DNA of 36,032 bases, from assembly GCF_014843825.1 (NCBI RefSeq), contig NZ_JHQR01000171.1, forward strand, positions 1 to 36,032, written 5' to 3'. Source of the stretch: Mesorhizobium silamurunense (GTDB lineage: Bacteria; Pseudomonadota; Alphaproteobacteria; Rhizobiales; Rhizobiaceae). Shown here piece after piece: positions 9,549 to 17,260 of this stretch (positions are counted from its first letter, which is position 1; each line of letters begins with the position of its first letter). The notes below the pieces were generated by a model. The model saw only the letters and a list, made by a program, of their open reading frames with translations. It made no database searches and was not told the DNA's origin. The translations under genes and the position numbers were made by a program.

Positions 9549-10226
9549 TTAGTGCGCGCCGGACTGGGCCTTGCCGCGCTCTTCGAGGTAGCCGACCAGC
9601 CGCACCAGCGGCCACAGGAAGGCGAGATAGATGATCGCGGCGCCGATCAGCGGCGTCGGGTTGGCCATCAGCGCCTGCGCGTCGGTCGCCTGCTTCAGAA
9701 GGTCGGGCATCGCCACGACCGAGGCGAGCGCGGTGTCCTTGAACACTGAGACGCAATTGCTGGTGAGCGGTGGAATGACGACGCGGATCGCCTGCGGCAG
9801 GACCACCTTGCGCATGGCGACCCAGAACGGCAGGCCGAGTGCGGCGGCCGCCTCGAACTGGCCTTTCGGGATGTTCTGGATTCCGGCGCGGCAGACTTCC
9901 GCGGTGAAGGCCGCAAGCACCAGCGACAGCGCAAGCGCTGCCGACACAAAGGACGACAGGCGGATGCCGATGAAGGGCAGGGCGTAGTAGATCAGGATCA
10001 GCACCACCAGGATCGGCAGCGCGCGGAACATGTCGATGTAAAGGATCGCCAGCCGCCTCAGAGGCTTCGGCGCGTAGAGCCGCACCAGGCAGATCGCCAG
10101 CCCGGCAATGGTGCCGAAGACGATCGCGGCGCAGCCGAGCAGGACGGTGTTGCCGAGCCCGCGGATGAGGATCGGAAACGATCGGATCAGGATGCCCCAG
10201 TTGAAGAAGGTATCGATCAGTTCCAT
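9549..10226 (-). CDS. Amino-acid ABC transporter permease (HisM/GlnP type)
   Basis: This is an inner-membrane permease (225 aa) of the polar-amino-acid family, with about five membrane segments. Diagnostic parts are the early GLGNTVLLGCAAIVFGT segment, the YIDMFRALPILVVLILIYYALP stretch, and the EAA loop EAAAALGLPFWVAMRKVVLPQA around residues 146-167. The tail ends with LEERGKAQSGAH. The ATG at 10224-10226 is 110 bases after the binding-protein stop and is the first start that gives a family-length protein. Only one permease is present and no ATP-binding subunit lies nearby. It must therefore work as a homodimer, or with a second permease, and borrow an ATPase encoded elsewhere. Confidence 0.9.
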   Translation of the reverse strand: MELIDTFFNWGILIRSFPILIRGLGNTVLLGCAAIVFGTIAGLAICLVRLYAPKPLRRLAILYIDMFRALPILVVLILIYYALPFIGIRLSSFVSAALALSLVLAAFTAEVCRAGIQNIPKGQFEAAAALGLPFWVAMRKVVLPQAIRVVIPPLTSNCVSVFKDTALASVVAMPDLLKQATDAQALMANPTPLIGAAIIYLAFLWPLVRLVGYLEERGKAQSGAH

Positions 10227-10336
10227 CGCTTCACCATGAAGGCAGCGCCAGACCTTGCTGCTTCGCACAGGCCTGAGGGATTGGAGATGACGAGCGCCGG
10301 GCGCCCACGCTCCTTCAAAGACGTTGATTAGCCGGC

Positions 10337-11122
10337 TTATTGCGGGATCGGTCCAGGCGTCATCGTGCTGGTGCCGGCTTCCGGATCGACGCCGAACCAC
10401 TTCTTGTGGATCGCGGCCATAGTGCCGTCCTTTTTCATTTCGCTGATGGCGTCGTTGACTTTCTCCAGCAGCGGATGGCCCTTCTTGGTCATCATCGCGA
10501 AGCGCTCGCCCGTCGGGATGCGCACCAGGATCTTCAGCGCCGGCATCTGCTTGATGGCGAACAGGAAGCCGGCCAGCTCGCCGGCGCCGCCGTCGATGCG
10601 GCCATTCTGCACATCGAGCAAAAGGTCCTGCTGGGCGTTGTAGCTCTTGGTCTCGGCGACGCCGAGCTTGGCGGCATTTTCCTTCATGTAGGCTTCGCCG
10701 GTCGAGCCGGCGATGACCCCGATGGTCTTGCCCTTGAGGTCGTCGAGCGACTTGATGGCTGAATCCGCCTTGCCGACGATGGTGCCGTCGCTGTCGTAAT
10801 AGGCTTGCGTGAAGCCCTGGTTCTGCAGCCGCTCCTTGGTGACCGAGATCGAGGACACGGCGAAGTCGATACGGCCCGAAGCCGTCGCGGCGAACAGCGC
10901 CTGGAAGCCGAGGTCCTGGAATTCGACATCGGCGCCAATGCGCTTGGCGACGTCGTTGGCGACGTCGATCTCGAAACCTTCGAAGCCGCCGGAATCGGTC
11001 TTGTATTCCCATGGCGGGTTGGCCGGATAGGCGCCCACCATGATCTTGTCGGCGAAGGCCGGCGCCGCGAAGGCGACGCCCGCGGCAACGATCACCCCAA
11101 TCAGTCCTAGACGTTTCAACAT
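10337..11122 (-). CDS. Amino-acid ABC transporter substrate-binding protein
   Basis: This periplasmic binding protein of SBP family 3 has 261 aa and a Sec signal peptide (MLKRLGLIGVIVAAGVAFAAPAFA, cleavage near residue 24). The mature part has the usual features: PPWEYKTDSGGFEGFEIDVANDVAKRIG at the ligand pocket, the SSISVTKERL segment with its serine, and GKTIGVIAGSTGEAY leading into lobe 2. The substrate is not predictable from sequence alone. Lying between two PLP-enzyme genes under a GntR-type operator, it probably binds an amino acid that those enzymes use. The permease follows after 110 bases, and a stem-loop separates it from the upstream PLP enzyme gene. Confidence 0.92.
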   Translation of the reverse strand: MLKRLGLIGVIVAAGVAFAAPAFADKIMVGAYPANPPWEYKTDSGGFEGFEIDVANDVAKRIGADVEFQDLGFQALFAATASGRIDFAVSSISVTKERLQNQGFTQAYYDSDGTIVGKADSAIKSLDDLKGKTIGVIAGSTGEAYMKENAAKLGVAETKSYNAQQDLLLDVQNGRIDGGAGELAGFLFAIKQMPALKILVRIPTGERFAMMTKKGHPLLEKVNDAISEMKKDGTMAAIHKKWFGVDPEAGTSTMTPGPIPQ

Positions 11123-11161
11123 CTTGCTTCCCTCTGGTTCGGTTCCTCATCCGCCCCTTTC

Positions 11162-11182
11162 GGCGCCCAACTCCTGGGCGCC
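11162..11182 (-). terminator. Intercistronic stem-loop between the kynureninase-like gene and the binding-protein gene
   Basis: A perfect 8-bp stem (GGCGCCCA / TGGGCGCC) with a 5-base loop lies 22 bases after the PLP gene stop and 39 before the binding-protein start. There is no U-run, so it is more likely a processing or stability element than a terminator. Confidence 0.55.
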
Positions 11183-11204
11183 GCAGGCGAGGCGGTGCCT
11201 GCAA

Positions 11205-12344
11205 TCAGGATGCGCGGCGCCGCCGCGAACCGACATGCTCCTGCAACTGCGCGATCAGCGCCTCGACCGCCGTTTCGGTGGTGACCATGCCCGGCGACAG
11301 CCTGAGCGTCGTGCCGCGCGCATCGCAGTAGAGCTCCTTCTTGCGCAAGGTCCCGACGACCTCGGACGCGTTGACGCCCTGCGGCAGGCCGAGCATGACG
11401 CTGCCGCCGCGCTCATTGGCGTCGAGCGGCGAGCGGACCTCCCAGTCATTCTTCAGCGCGGCGCCGATGATGCGCTCGACGAGCGCGGCATTCTGCGCGC
11501 GGAGCGTATCGATGCCGGTGTGTTCCACCCATTCCAGCCCCGGCAGCGAGGCGACGCTTGCGAGAATCGCCGGCGTGCCGTGGTCGAAGCGGCGCGCGTC
11601 GTCGGCGTAGGTGAAGGCGTCGAGATCCCAGGAGAACGGGTTCGGCTGGCTGAACCAGCCGCGCAGCTCCGGCCGGCACGTCGCCAGAAGATCCGGTGCG
11701 ACCTGCAATATGCCGGCGCCGGAGGACCCGCACAGCCATTTCAGCGAAGTCGAGACGACGAAATCGACCGGCGTCGCGGCAACCGAAAACGGGGCCACGC
11801 CGATGCCCTGCGTGACGTCCACGCCGACGACGCTCCCCATGGCGCGGCCATGCGCGGCAAGCCGCTCGACATCGCAGCGATGCGAGGCCGTCGAGGTGAC
11901 GAAGGTCAGCAGTGCCAGCCCGACATCCGCTTGCCAGCGGGCAATGAAATCCTCGTCGCGCACCCAACTCTCGCCCGGCGGCAGCGGCACCTTGTCGAGC
12001 TTGAAGCCGAAACGTTCGGCAAGCCCGGCGAGCAGGAAATGCAGGCTCGGAAAACAGTCAGCGGCGACCAGCAGCCGCTTTCCGGCCAGGCGCTCGGCCG
12101 GCAGGCCGCCGATCAGGCTGTAGAGCGCGGCAGTGACATTCTCGGCCGTGGTCAGCGTGCCTTGCGGTGCCTCGATCAGCCGCGTCCAGGCATCGATGAA
12201 ACGCTGGCGCGCGGCAAGTGCGGCCGGCCATTGGCCGTCATCCTCCGCCGACCAGATACCGGAAAACTCAGTCAGCGCGGCGGCCATCCGCTCGGCCTTG
12301 CCGGGGAAAGTGCCGATCGAGTGGTAGAGAAAATAGCCGGACAT
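11205..12344 (-). CDS. Kynureninase-like class V PLP enzyme
   Basis: This fold-type I PLP enzyme (379 aa) has features nearer to kynureninase than to desulfurases: VGVDVTQGIGVAPF (cofactor aspartate), the PLP lysine K202 in STSLKWLCGSSGAG, RGWFSQPNPF, and RRFDHGTPAI, each matching the position of a kynureninase motif. It is shorter than most kynureninases (~410-420 aa), and the kynureninase GWWGH motif is only partly kept, so the reaction may differ. If it is a kynureninase, it would release anthranilate and alanine from kynurenine. I chose the ATG at 12344, which follows AGGGGCGAAAG. The longer in-frame starts at 12371 and 12398 would put coding sequence across a palindromic operator. It is the first gene of the PLP-transporter unit. 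Confidence 0.8.
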   Translation of the reverse strand: MSGYFLYHSIGTFPGKAERMAAALTEFSGIWSAEDDGQWPAALAARQRFIDAWTRLIEAPQGTLTTAENVTAALYSLIGGLPAERLAGKRLLVAADCFPSLHFLLAGLAERFGFKLDKVPLPPGESWVRDEDFIARWQADVGLALLTFVTSTASHRCDVERLAAHGRAMGSVVGVDVTQGIGVAPFSVAATPVDFVVSTSLKWLCGSSGAGILQVAPDLLATCRPELRGWFSQPNPFSWDLDAFTYADDARRFDHGTPAILASVASLPGLEWVEHTGIDTLRAQNAALVERIIGAALKNDWEVRSPLDANERGGSVMLGLPQGVNASEVVGTLRKKELYCDARGTTLRLSPGMVTTETAVEALIAQLQEHVGSRRRRAS

Positions 12345-12361
12345 TTGCTGTCTTTCGCCCC

Positions 12362-12381
12362 TTGTGATCATGTGATCACAA
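12362..12381. promoter_or_regulatory. GntR-type palindromic operator upstream of the kynureninase-like gene
   Basis: TTGTGATCA and TGATCACAA are perfect inverted 9-mers separated by two bases. They sit 18-37 bases before the ATG. The core is shared almost exactly with a second site at 13307-13322 in front of the GntR gene, which supports a common regulator. Confidence 0.78.
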
Positions 12382-12505
12382 AACTGGATAGGGATCAATC
12401 GCCGCGGCTGCGGAAATACGGATCAACGCCTCAAATTCCGGCTGTTCTCTTGGTCCAGTAGGGGGCGCGACAGGCGGTTCGGCCGGGCCCGCCGCCATAC
12501 CTATG

Positions 12506-13261
12506 TCAGGACGGTCTGCCAAAGGCGGCGAAATCGACCGGCCGGGGCTCCGGCACGTCCGGGCAGATCGTGCGCAAGGTCGCTTGGGTCGCAGTGATGT
12601 CGGCCACCACTTCGTCGCGGGCGCGGGCAAAGTCCTTGTCCTTCAGCGCCGCGATGATCGCGACGTGCCGGCCCGAGGGCTCCATGGTGCCGGCGCGCAT
12701 CAGCGGCGCGACATGGTTGGACAACAGCCGCATGTAAGGGCCGAAGCGCAGCCACAGCGTCTCGATCAGCTGGAACAGAACGTCGGAACCGGAGGCGCGG
12801 TAGATGGTGAAGTGGAACTGCTGGTTCTTGGCGATCAGCTCGTAGATGCTGCCGTCGCGGCCGATCGCCTGCTGGTCGTCGGTAACCCTTTGCAGCGAGG
12901 CGATCTCGGCAGCGGTCAGGCGCGGTCCGCCGAGCTCGGCGGCGAGCCCTTCTACGGCGAGGCGGGCCCGGCAGAGGTCGTCGAGCCGCGCCCGCGTCAC
13001 CACCGGCACGCAGGCCGAACCGTTCTGCGAGATCTCGAGTGCGTTCTCCGCCGCCAGCCGTCGCAACGCCTCGCGCACCGGCATGTTCGAGGTGCCGAAC
13101 GCTTCCGCCAGCGAGGCTATGGTCAGCACCTGCCCTGGATCGAAACTGCCGACCATCAAGGCATGGCGAAGCTGCTGGTAGACGCCATCCTGAACGGTGA
13201 TGCGTCCCGATACCGGTTCGAAGCCCAGAGCCACGCTTTTGCTTTCCTTAGGTGTCGACAA
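12506..13261 (-). CDS. GntR-family transcriptional regulator (FadR/FCD subfamily)
   Basis: This DNA-binding regulator (251 aa as drawn) has an N-terminal winged helix at about residues 25-90, with the recognition region TIASLAEAFGTSNMPVREALRRLAAENAL. An FCD ligand-binding domain follows to about residue 235 (RLAVEGLAAELG, then KNQQFHFTIYRASGSDVL and HVAIIAALKDKDFARA). FCD regulators usually bind a small organic acid or amino-acid derivative, often with a metal. The start is uncertain: the TTG at 13261 has no clear ribosome-binding site, while the GTG at 13234 has AAGGA ten bases upstream and loses only nine residues. One palindrome lies upstream of this gene and a near-identical one between it and the PLP-transporter unit, which fits autoregulation plus control of that unit. 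Confidence 0.9.
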   Translation of the reverse strand: MSTPKESKSVALGFEPVSGRITVQDGVYQQLRHALMVGSFDPGQVLTIASLAEAFGTSNMPVREALRRLAAENALEISQNGSACVPVVTRARLDDLCRARLAVEGLAAELGGPRLTAAEIASLQRVTDDQQAIGRDGSIYELIAKNQQFHFTIYRASGSDVLFQLIETLWLRFGPYMRLLSNHVAPLMRAGTMEPSGRHVAIIAALKDKDFARARDEVVADITATQATLRTICPDVPEPRPVDFAAFGRPS

Positions 13262-13306
13262 AGCCTATGTGCGAACAAGATGCGAAACGCGCCCGCCGAA
13301 GCAAGC

Positions 13307-13322
13307 GTGATCATCTGATCAC
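13307..13322. promoter_or_regulatory. GntR-type palindromic operator upstream of gntR
   Basis: GTGATCA and TGATCAC are perfect inverted 7-mers with a two-base centre, 46 bases before the TTG start of the GntR gene. The site matches the core of the operator at 12362-12381, pointing to negative autoregulation. Confidence 0.75.
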
Positions 13323-13428
13323 AGATTGAGTTAAGAGAAAAGCGGCCTGCTTGGCTCTCGAGGGATGACGTGGCGAAAGCAAATGCCACTCGCTCGAATG
13401 CCGACAGCCGTTGGACTCAAATCGAACC

Positions 13429-13824
13429 TCACTCCGGAATAACCGCCGTAGCCTGAATCTCCACCTTGGCGCGATCCTCGACCAGCGCCACCACCTGCAT
13501 GGCGGCCATGGCCGGAAAATGCCGGCCGATGACGGCGCGGTAGGCTTCGCCGATCCCTTTGAGGTTGGCAAGATATTCGGCCTTGTCGGTGAAATACCAG
13601 GTCATCGAGGTAATTTGCTGCGGCTCGCCGCCCGCCTCGGCCAGCACCGCGACGATGTTGGCGAGCGTCTGTCGCACCTGGCCGACGAAGTCGTCGGTCT
13701 CGAAGCGGCACGCGGCATTCCAGCCGACCTGGCCGCCGACGAACACCAGCCGCCCGCGCGCCGCGACGCCATTGGCATAGCCGACCGGTTTCGCCCAGCC
13801 TTCCGGCTGCAGGATCGTGTGCAT
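13429..13824 (-). CDS. RidA family protein (YjgF/YER057c/UK114)
   Basis: This small (131 aa) RidA-fold protein is of a class that hydrolyses reactive enamine/imine intermediates to oxo-acids and ammonia, usually as a trimer in the cytoplasm. The family features are LVFVGGQVGWNAACRFE near the N terminus, VRQTLANIVAVLAEAGGEPQQITSMTWYFTD in the middle, and the closing KVEIQATAVIPE. The arginine that binds the substrate carboxylate in canonical RidA (IPR near residue 105) is not obvious; MAAMQVVALVEDRAKVEI occupies that place. This may therefore be an atypical subgroup acting on a non-carboxylate such as an acyl-CoA imine. The ATG has GGAGG six bases upstream. It is the last gene of the aryl-CoA operon, 43 bases after the acyl-CoA dehydrogenase. 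Confidence 0.9.
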   Translation of the reverse strand: MHTILQPEGWAKPVGYANGVAARGRLVFVGGQVGWNAACRFETDDFVGQVRQTLANIVAVLAEAGGEPQQITSMTWYFTDKAEYLANLKGIGEAYRAVIGRHFPAMAAMQVVALVEDRAKVEIQATAVIPE

Positions 13825-13867
13825 ATCCAGCCTCCCCTAATTCAAATGCGATTCGCAAGGCATGATC

Positions 13868-15016
13868 TCATGCGGCTCCCATCACCTGCCTGGCGATCAC
13901 CACCTTCTGCACATCGGAGGCGCCCTCGTAGATGCGCAGCGCCCTAATCTCCCGATAGAGGCTTTCGATGATGTGGCCTTTGCGCACGCCGTCGCCGCCA
14001 TGCAGTTGCACCGCCTTGTCGATCACTTCCTGCGCCTTGTCCGTGGCGAACAGCTTGGCCATTGCCGCTTCGCGCGTCACCCGCGCGGCCCCCATGTCCT
14101 TGGTCCAGGCCGCGCGATAGACGAGCAGGGCGGCGGCATCGATATCGAGCGCCATGTCGGCGATGTGGCCTTGCACCATCTGTAGCTCGGCCATCGGCGC
14201 GCCGAACAGTTTTCGTTCGGCCGCCCTTTTGATGCTCTCATCGAGCGCCCGGCGGGCAAAGCCGAGAGCAGCGGCGCCCACCGTCGAGCGGAAGACGTCG
14301 AGCACCGACATGGCGATGCGGAAACCGTCGCCGGGCTTGCCGATGAGGGTGGAAGCCGGCACGCGCACATTGTCGAACGACAGCCGCGCCAGCGGATGCG
14401 GCGCGATCACTTCCAACCGTTCGGCAATGCCGAGACCCTTGGCGTCGGCGGGCACGACGAAGGCGGAAAGCCCTTTGGCACCCGGCGCCTCGCCGGTGCG
14501 GGCAAAAACGACGTAGAGATCGGCGATGCCGCCATTGGAGATCCAGGTCTTTTCACCGGAAAGCACGTACTCGTCGCCATCACGAATTGCCGTCATCTCC
14601 ATGTTGGCGACGTCCGATCCCGAGCGCGGCTCCGACAGCGCAAAGGCTGAGATCGCTTGGCCGGCCCTGGTCTTGCCTAGCCAGTGCTGCTGGTCCGGCG
14701 TGCCGAAGAGCGAGATCGCGCCGGTGCCGAGCCCCTGCATGGCGAAGGCGAAGTCGGCGAGCCCGTCATGGCGCGCCAGCGTCTCGCGGGTGATGCAGAG
14801 CGTGCGCACGTCGAGCGGCCTGGGATTGTCGGTGTCGAGCGCCGTCGGCTTCAGCCAGCCGTCGCGGCCGAGCATCGCCACCAGCGCGCGGCAGGCGGCG
14901 TCGACGTCGTGGTGATCGACGGGAAGGTTCTTTACGCACCAGGCGTCGAGATTTTCGGCGAGCGCGCGATGGCGGTCTTCGAAGAAGGGCCAGTTGAGGA
15001 AGGAGCGGTCAGGCAT
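13868..15016 (-). CDS. Acyl-CoA dehydrogenase
   Basis: This FAD-dependent acyl-CoA dehydrogenase (382 aa) introduces a 2,3-double bond into a CoA thioester and passes electrons to ETF. The family signatures are present: [18 protein letters not shown] for the FAD/substrate region near 120-140, [13 protein letters not shown], and [34 protein letters not shown] at the C terminus. The catalytic base is likely E364 in the latter (RIYEGAS). The start has AAGGA nine bases upstream of the ATG. It belongs to the aryl-CoA operon but is separated from the hydratase gene by 209 bases that contain an inverted-repeat element. Its substrate is probably an alicyclic or opened-ring intermediate from 2-aminobenzoyl-CoA breakdown, by context only. 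Confidence 0.92.
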   Translation of the reverse strand: MPDRSFLNWPFFEDRHRALAENLDAWCVKNLPVDHHDVDAACRALVAMLGRDGWLKPTALDTDNPRPLDVRTLCITRETLARHDGLADFAFAMQGLGTGAISLFGTPDQQHWLGKTRAGQAISAFALSEPRSGSDVANMEMTAIRDGDEYVLSGEKTWISNGGIADLYVVFARTGEAPGAKGLSAFVVPADAKGLGIAERLEVIAPHPLARLSFDNVRVPASTLIGKPGDGFRIAMSVLDVFRSTVGAAALGFARRALDESIKRAAERKLFGAPMAELQMVQGHIADMALDIDAAALLVYRAAWTKDMGAARVTREAAMAKLFATDKAQEVIDKAVQLHGGDGVRKGHIIESLYREIRALRIYEGASDVQKVVIARQVMGAA

Positions 15017-15046
15017 GGATTTTTCCTTCCACGCCCCGTTCCTTCA

Positions 15047-15204
15047 CACCCCCCTCTGTCCTACCGGACATCTCCCCCGAAAGGGGGGAGATTGGCAGCT
15101 GCGATCTCGCCGCCCATCCTGAGACATTGGTGATTGGCGAAAGCGTTGCAATCAGCTGATCTCCCCCCTTGCGGGGGAGATGGCCGGCAGGCCAGAGGGG
15201 GGTG
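15047..15204. repeat. Inverted-repeat element, copy 1 (RIME-like)
   Basis: Terminal inverted repeats of 32 bp (15047-15078 and 15173-15204) match at 29 positions and include CCCCCCTCTG and ATCTCCCCC. Each end also contains its own small hairpin made of a C-run and a G-run. The interior shares GGGGGGAGATTGGCAGCT, TTGGCGAAAGC and CTGATCTCCCCCCTT with the reverse complement of the element at 28190-28349, so the two are homologous and oppositely oriented. There is no coding capacity. It resembles the rhizobial intergenic mosaic elements in size and style. It lies inside the aryl-CoA operon, between the hydratase and dehydrogenase genes. Confidence 0.85.
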
Positions 15205-15225
15205 CCTGGGCGAAAACCGTTCATC

Positions 15226-16038
15226 TCAATTCCCCTCGAACACCGGCTTTTCCTTCGCCACGAAAGCTTTGTAGGCGCGCTCGAAATCGCCGGTCTGCAT
15301 GCAGATCGCCTGTGCCTGCGCTTCCGCTTCGATCGCCTGGTCTAGGCCCATCGACCATTCCTGGTTGAGCTGCGTCTTGGTGATGCCGTGCGCGAAGGTC
15401 GGGCCGGAGACGATGCGCGCAGCCATGTCGAGCGCATCGGCCTCGAGCGCCGCCGCATCGACCAGGCGGTTGTAGAACCCCCAGCGCTCGCCCTCGTCCG
15501 CGCTCATGGTGCGGCCGGTGTAAAGCAGCTCGGCCGCGCGGCCCTGACCGATGATGCGCGGCAGGATCGCGCAGGCGCCCATGTCGCAGCCGGCAAGGCC
15601 GACGCGCGTGAACAGGAAGGCGGTCTTCGCATTCGGTGTGGCGATGCGGATGTCGGAAGCCATGGCGATAATCGCGCCGGCGCCGACCGCGACGCCGTCG
15701 ACCGCGGAAATGATCGGTTTGCCGCAGTTGAGCATCGCCTTGACGAAGTCGCCGGTCATGCGCGTGAAGGCGAGCAGCGCCTTCATGTCCATCTTGACCA
15801 GCGGCCCGATGATGTCGTGGACATCGCCGCCAGAGCAGAAATTGCCGCCATTGGGCAGGAACACGACGGCATCGACATCCTCGGCATAGACGAGGTCGCG
15901 AAACGTGTCGCGCAGCTCGGCATAGCTGTCGAAGGTCAGCGGGTTCTTGCGTTCGGGGCGGTCGAGTCGGACCCTGGCGATCCTGTCTTCCACCTGCCAG
16001 AGGAAGTGCTTAGGCTTGGGCTTGGCCATGGCGCTCAT
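15226..16038 (-). CDS. Enoyl-CoA hydratase/isomerase family protein
   Basis: This crotonase-fold enzyme (270 aa) acts on a CoA thioester. The oxyanion-hole segments are [10 protein letters not shown] near residue 68 and [22 protein letters not shown] near 110. The region after them, [24 protein letters not shown], lacks the usual catalytic Glu of the second position (it reads LAGCDMG), though Asp is nearby. Hydration may not be the exact reaction; some ring-modifying crotonases hydrolyse or isomerise instead. The ATG at 16038 has GGAGG seven bases upstream and overlaps the MarR stop (ATGA), while the longer in-frame start at 16053 has no ribosome-binding site. It is the fourth gene of the aryl-CoA operon. 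Confidence 0.9.
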   Translation of the reverse strand: MSAMAKPKPKHFLWQVEDRIARVRLDRPERKNPLTFDSYAELRDTFRDLVYAEDVDAVVFLPNGGNFCSGGDVHDIIGPLVKMDMKALLAFTRMTGDFVKAMLNCGKPIISAVDGVAVGAGAIIAMASDIRIATPNAKTAFLFTRVGLAGCDMGACAILPRIIGQGRAAELLYTGRTMSADEGERWGFYNRLVDAAALEADALDMAARIVSGPTFAHGITKTQLNQEWSMGLDQAIEAEAQAQAICMQTGDFERAYKAFVAKEKPVFEGN

Positions 16039-16499
16039 TCGCGTCCCTCCCAATTGCTGCGGAACGATTTCAGCATGCCGGTCAGCCGGCGCGCCTCGTC
16101 CTCGCTGACGGTGCCGAGCAGCTCGCCGACCCAGCTCTCATGCGCGGCGGCGATTGCGGCGAAAGTCTTCGAGCCTTCCTCGGTCAGCCGCACCATCGAG
16201 GTGCGGCGGTCGCCATTGCGGCGCGCGCGCGTCACCAGGCCTTCGGAAACCAGCCGGTCGACGATGCCCGTCACATTGCCGTTCGACACCAGCAGGAAGC
16301 GCGACAGGTCGCTCATCAACATGCCTTCCGGCGACCGGTAGAGCGCCGCCATCACGTCAAAGCGCGGCAGCGTCGTGTCGAATTCCTTCTTCAGCCGCTC
16401 GCGCAGCTCTGCCTCGATCGTGCGCGAAGCGCGCAACAGTCTGATCCACAGGCGCAGCCTGTCCTTGCCCGGCCCGGTGGACGTCGGTCCTGCTACCAT
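16035..16499 (-). CDS. MarR-family transcriptional regulator of the aryl-CoA operon
   Basis: This 154-aa winged-helix regulator has the MarR layout: helical N terminus ([22 protein letters not shown]), recognition region [30 protein letters not shown] at about residues 58-87, and the wing [18 protein letters not shown]. Regulators of this type that control aromatic operons commonly bind the CoA thioester or free acid of the substrate. The gene is embedded inside the operon it probably controls: its ATG overlaps the end of the SDR gene and its stop overlaps the hydratase start. A palindrome at 19635-19646 over the operon promoter is its likely target. I chose 16499 because the longer in-frame start at 16565 would lie deep within the SDR gene. 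Confidence 0.9.
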   Translation of the reverse strand: MVAGPTSTGPGKDRLRLWIRLLRASRTIEAELRERLKKEFDTTLPRFDVMAALYRSPEGMLMSDLSRFLLVSNGNVTGIVDRLVSEGLVTRARRNGDRRTSMVRLTEEGSKTFAAIAAAHESWVGELLGTVSEDEARRLTGMLKSFRSNWEGRE

Positions 16500-17260
16500 G
16501 TCTCGCCTCCCGAGACCGAGATCGCCTGTCCGGTGATCGAGCGCGCGGCATCGCTGCACAGCCACAGCACCGCTGCGGCCACCTCTTCTGGCTGAATGAA
16601 GCGCCCTTGCGGATTGATCGCGGCGAGGCTCGCCCGCGCCTCCCCGATCGAGCGGCCAGTCTTCTCGACAATGCGCCGGACGGACTCCTCCAGCATGTCG
16701 GTCTCCACGAAACCAGGGCAGACGGCATTGACGGTGATGCCGGACTTGGCGGTCTCGACGGCCAGCGCCCGCATCAGCCCGACGACCCCATGCTTGGCCG
16801 CCACGTAGGGAGCGACGTAAGCGTAGCCTTTCAGCCCGGCCGTCGAGGCGACGAAGACGATCCTGCCAGTCTTCCGCGCAGCCATCCCGGTCAGTGCCGG
16901 CTTCACCGTCAGGAAGGCGCCGGTCAGGTTGACGTCGAGCGTGCGCCGCCAGTCTGTGAGCGTGGTCTTGTGCGCCGGTGCGCTGCCAGACAAGCCGGCA
17001 TTGGCGACGACGATATCGAAGGGTCCGCGTGCGGCTTCCGCCTTCTCGTAAAGGGAAATCATATCCGCTTCGTCGGTGACATCGGCGACGAGGCCGGAAA
17101 TGCGGTCATGCTCGCTCGCTACCTCGGCAAGCGCCGCCTCGCGCCGTCCACAGATAGTGACGTTTACGCCGGCTTCTGCCAGCGCCAGCGCGATCGAACG
17201 GCCGACGCCGGAGCCGCCGCCGGTCACCAGCGCATGCTTGCCTATCGGGGTGACGCTCAT
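16493..17260 (-). CDS. SDR-family NAD(P)-dependent oxidoreductase
   Basis: This is a classical short-chain dehydrogenase (255 aa). The nucleotide-binding motif TGGGSGVG is at residues 13-20, NAG appears in VVANAGLSG, and the catalytic triad is S139, Y152 and K156 (VAST, then PYVAAK) with the normal spacing. The GRR after the second strand (TICGRREAA) favours NADP over NAD, though this is only indicative. By operon position it is the likely 3-hydroxyacyl-CoA dehydrogenase, or ring ketone reductase, of the 2-aminobenzoyl-CoA pathway. The ATG at 17260 has GAAGG just before it and overlaps the stop of the preceding hydroxylase gene (ATGA). A longer frame from 17338 would overlap that gene without reason. 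Confidence 0.92.
   Translation of the reverse strand: MSVTPIGKHALVTGGGSGVGRSIALALAEAGVNVTICGRREAALAEVASEHDRISGLVADVTDEADMISLYEKAEAARGPFDIVVANAGLSGSAPAHKTTLTDWRRTLDVNLTGAFLTVKPALTGMAARKTGRIVFVASTAGLKGYAYVAPYVAAKHGVVGLMRALAVETAKSGITVNAVCPGFVETDMLEESVRRIVEKTGRSIGEARASLAAINPQGRFIQPEEVAAAVLWLCSDAARSITGQAISVSGGETW

Noticed and set aside
10227..10336. Stem-loop between the amino-acid binding protein and its permease
   Set aside because: Only a weak, asymmetric GC pairing is found around 10291-10311. It is not comparable with the perfect hairpins after the other binding-protein genes.
15047..15204. Insertion sequence remnant or CRISPR repeat
   Set aside because: The element has no coding capacity and no tandem repeat-spacer structure. 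It is a single palindromic unit with one homologous copy elsewhere in the window.
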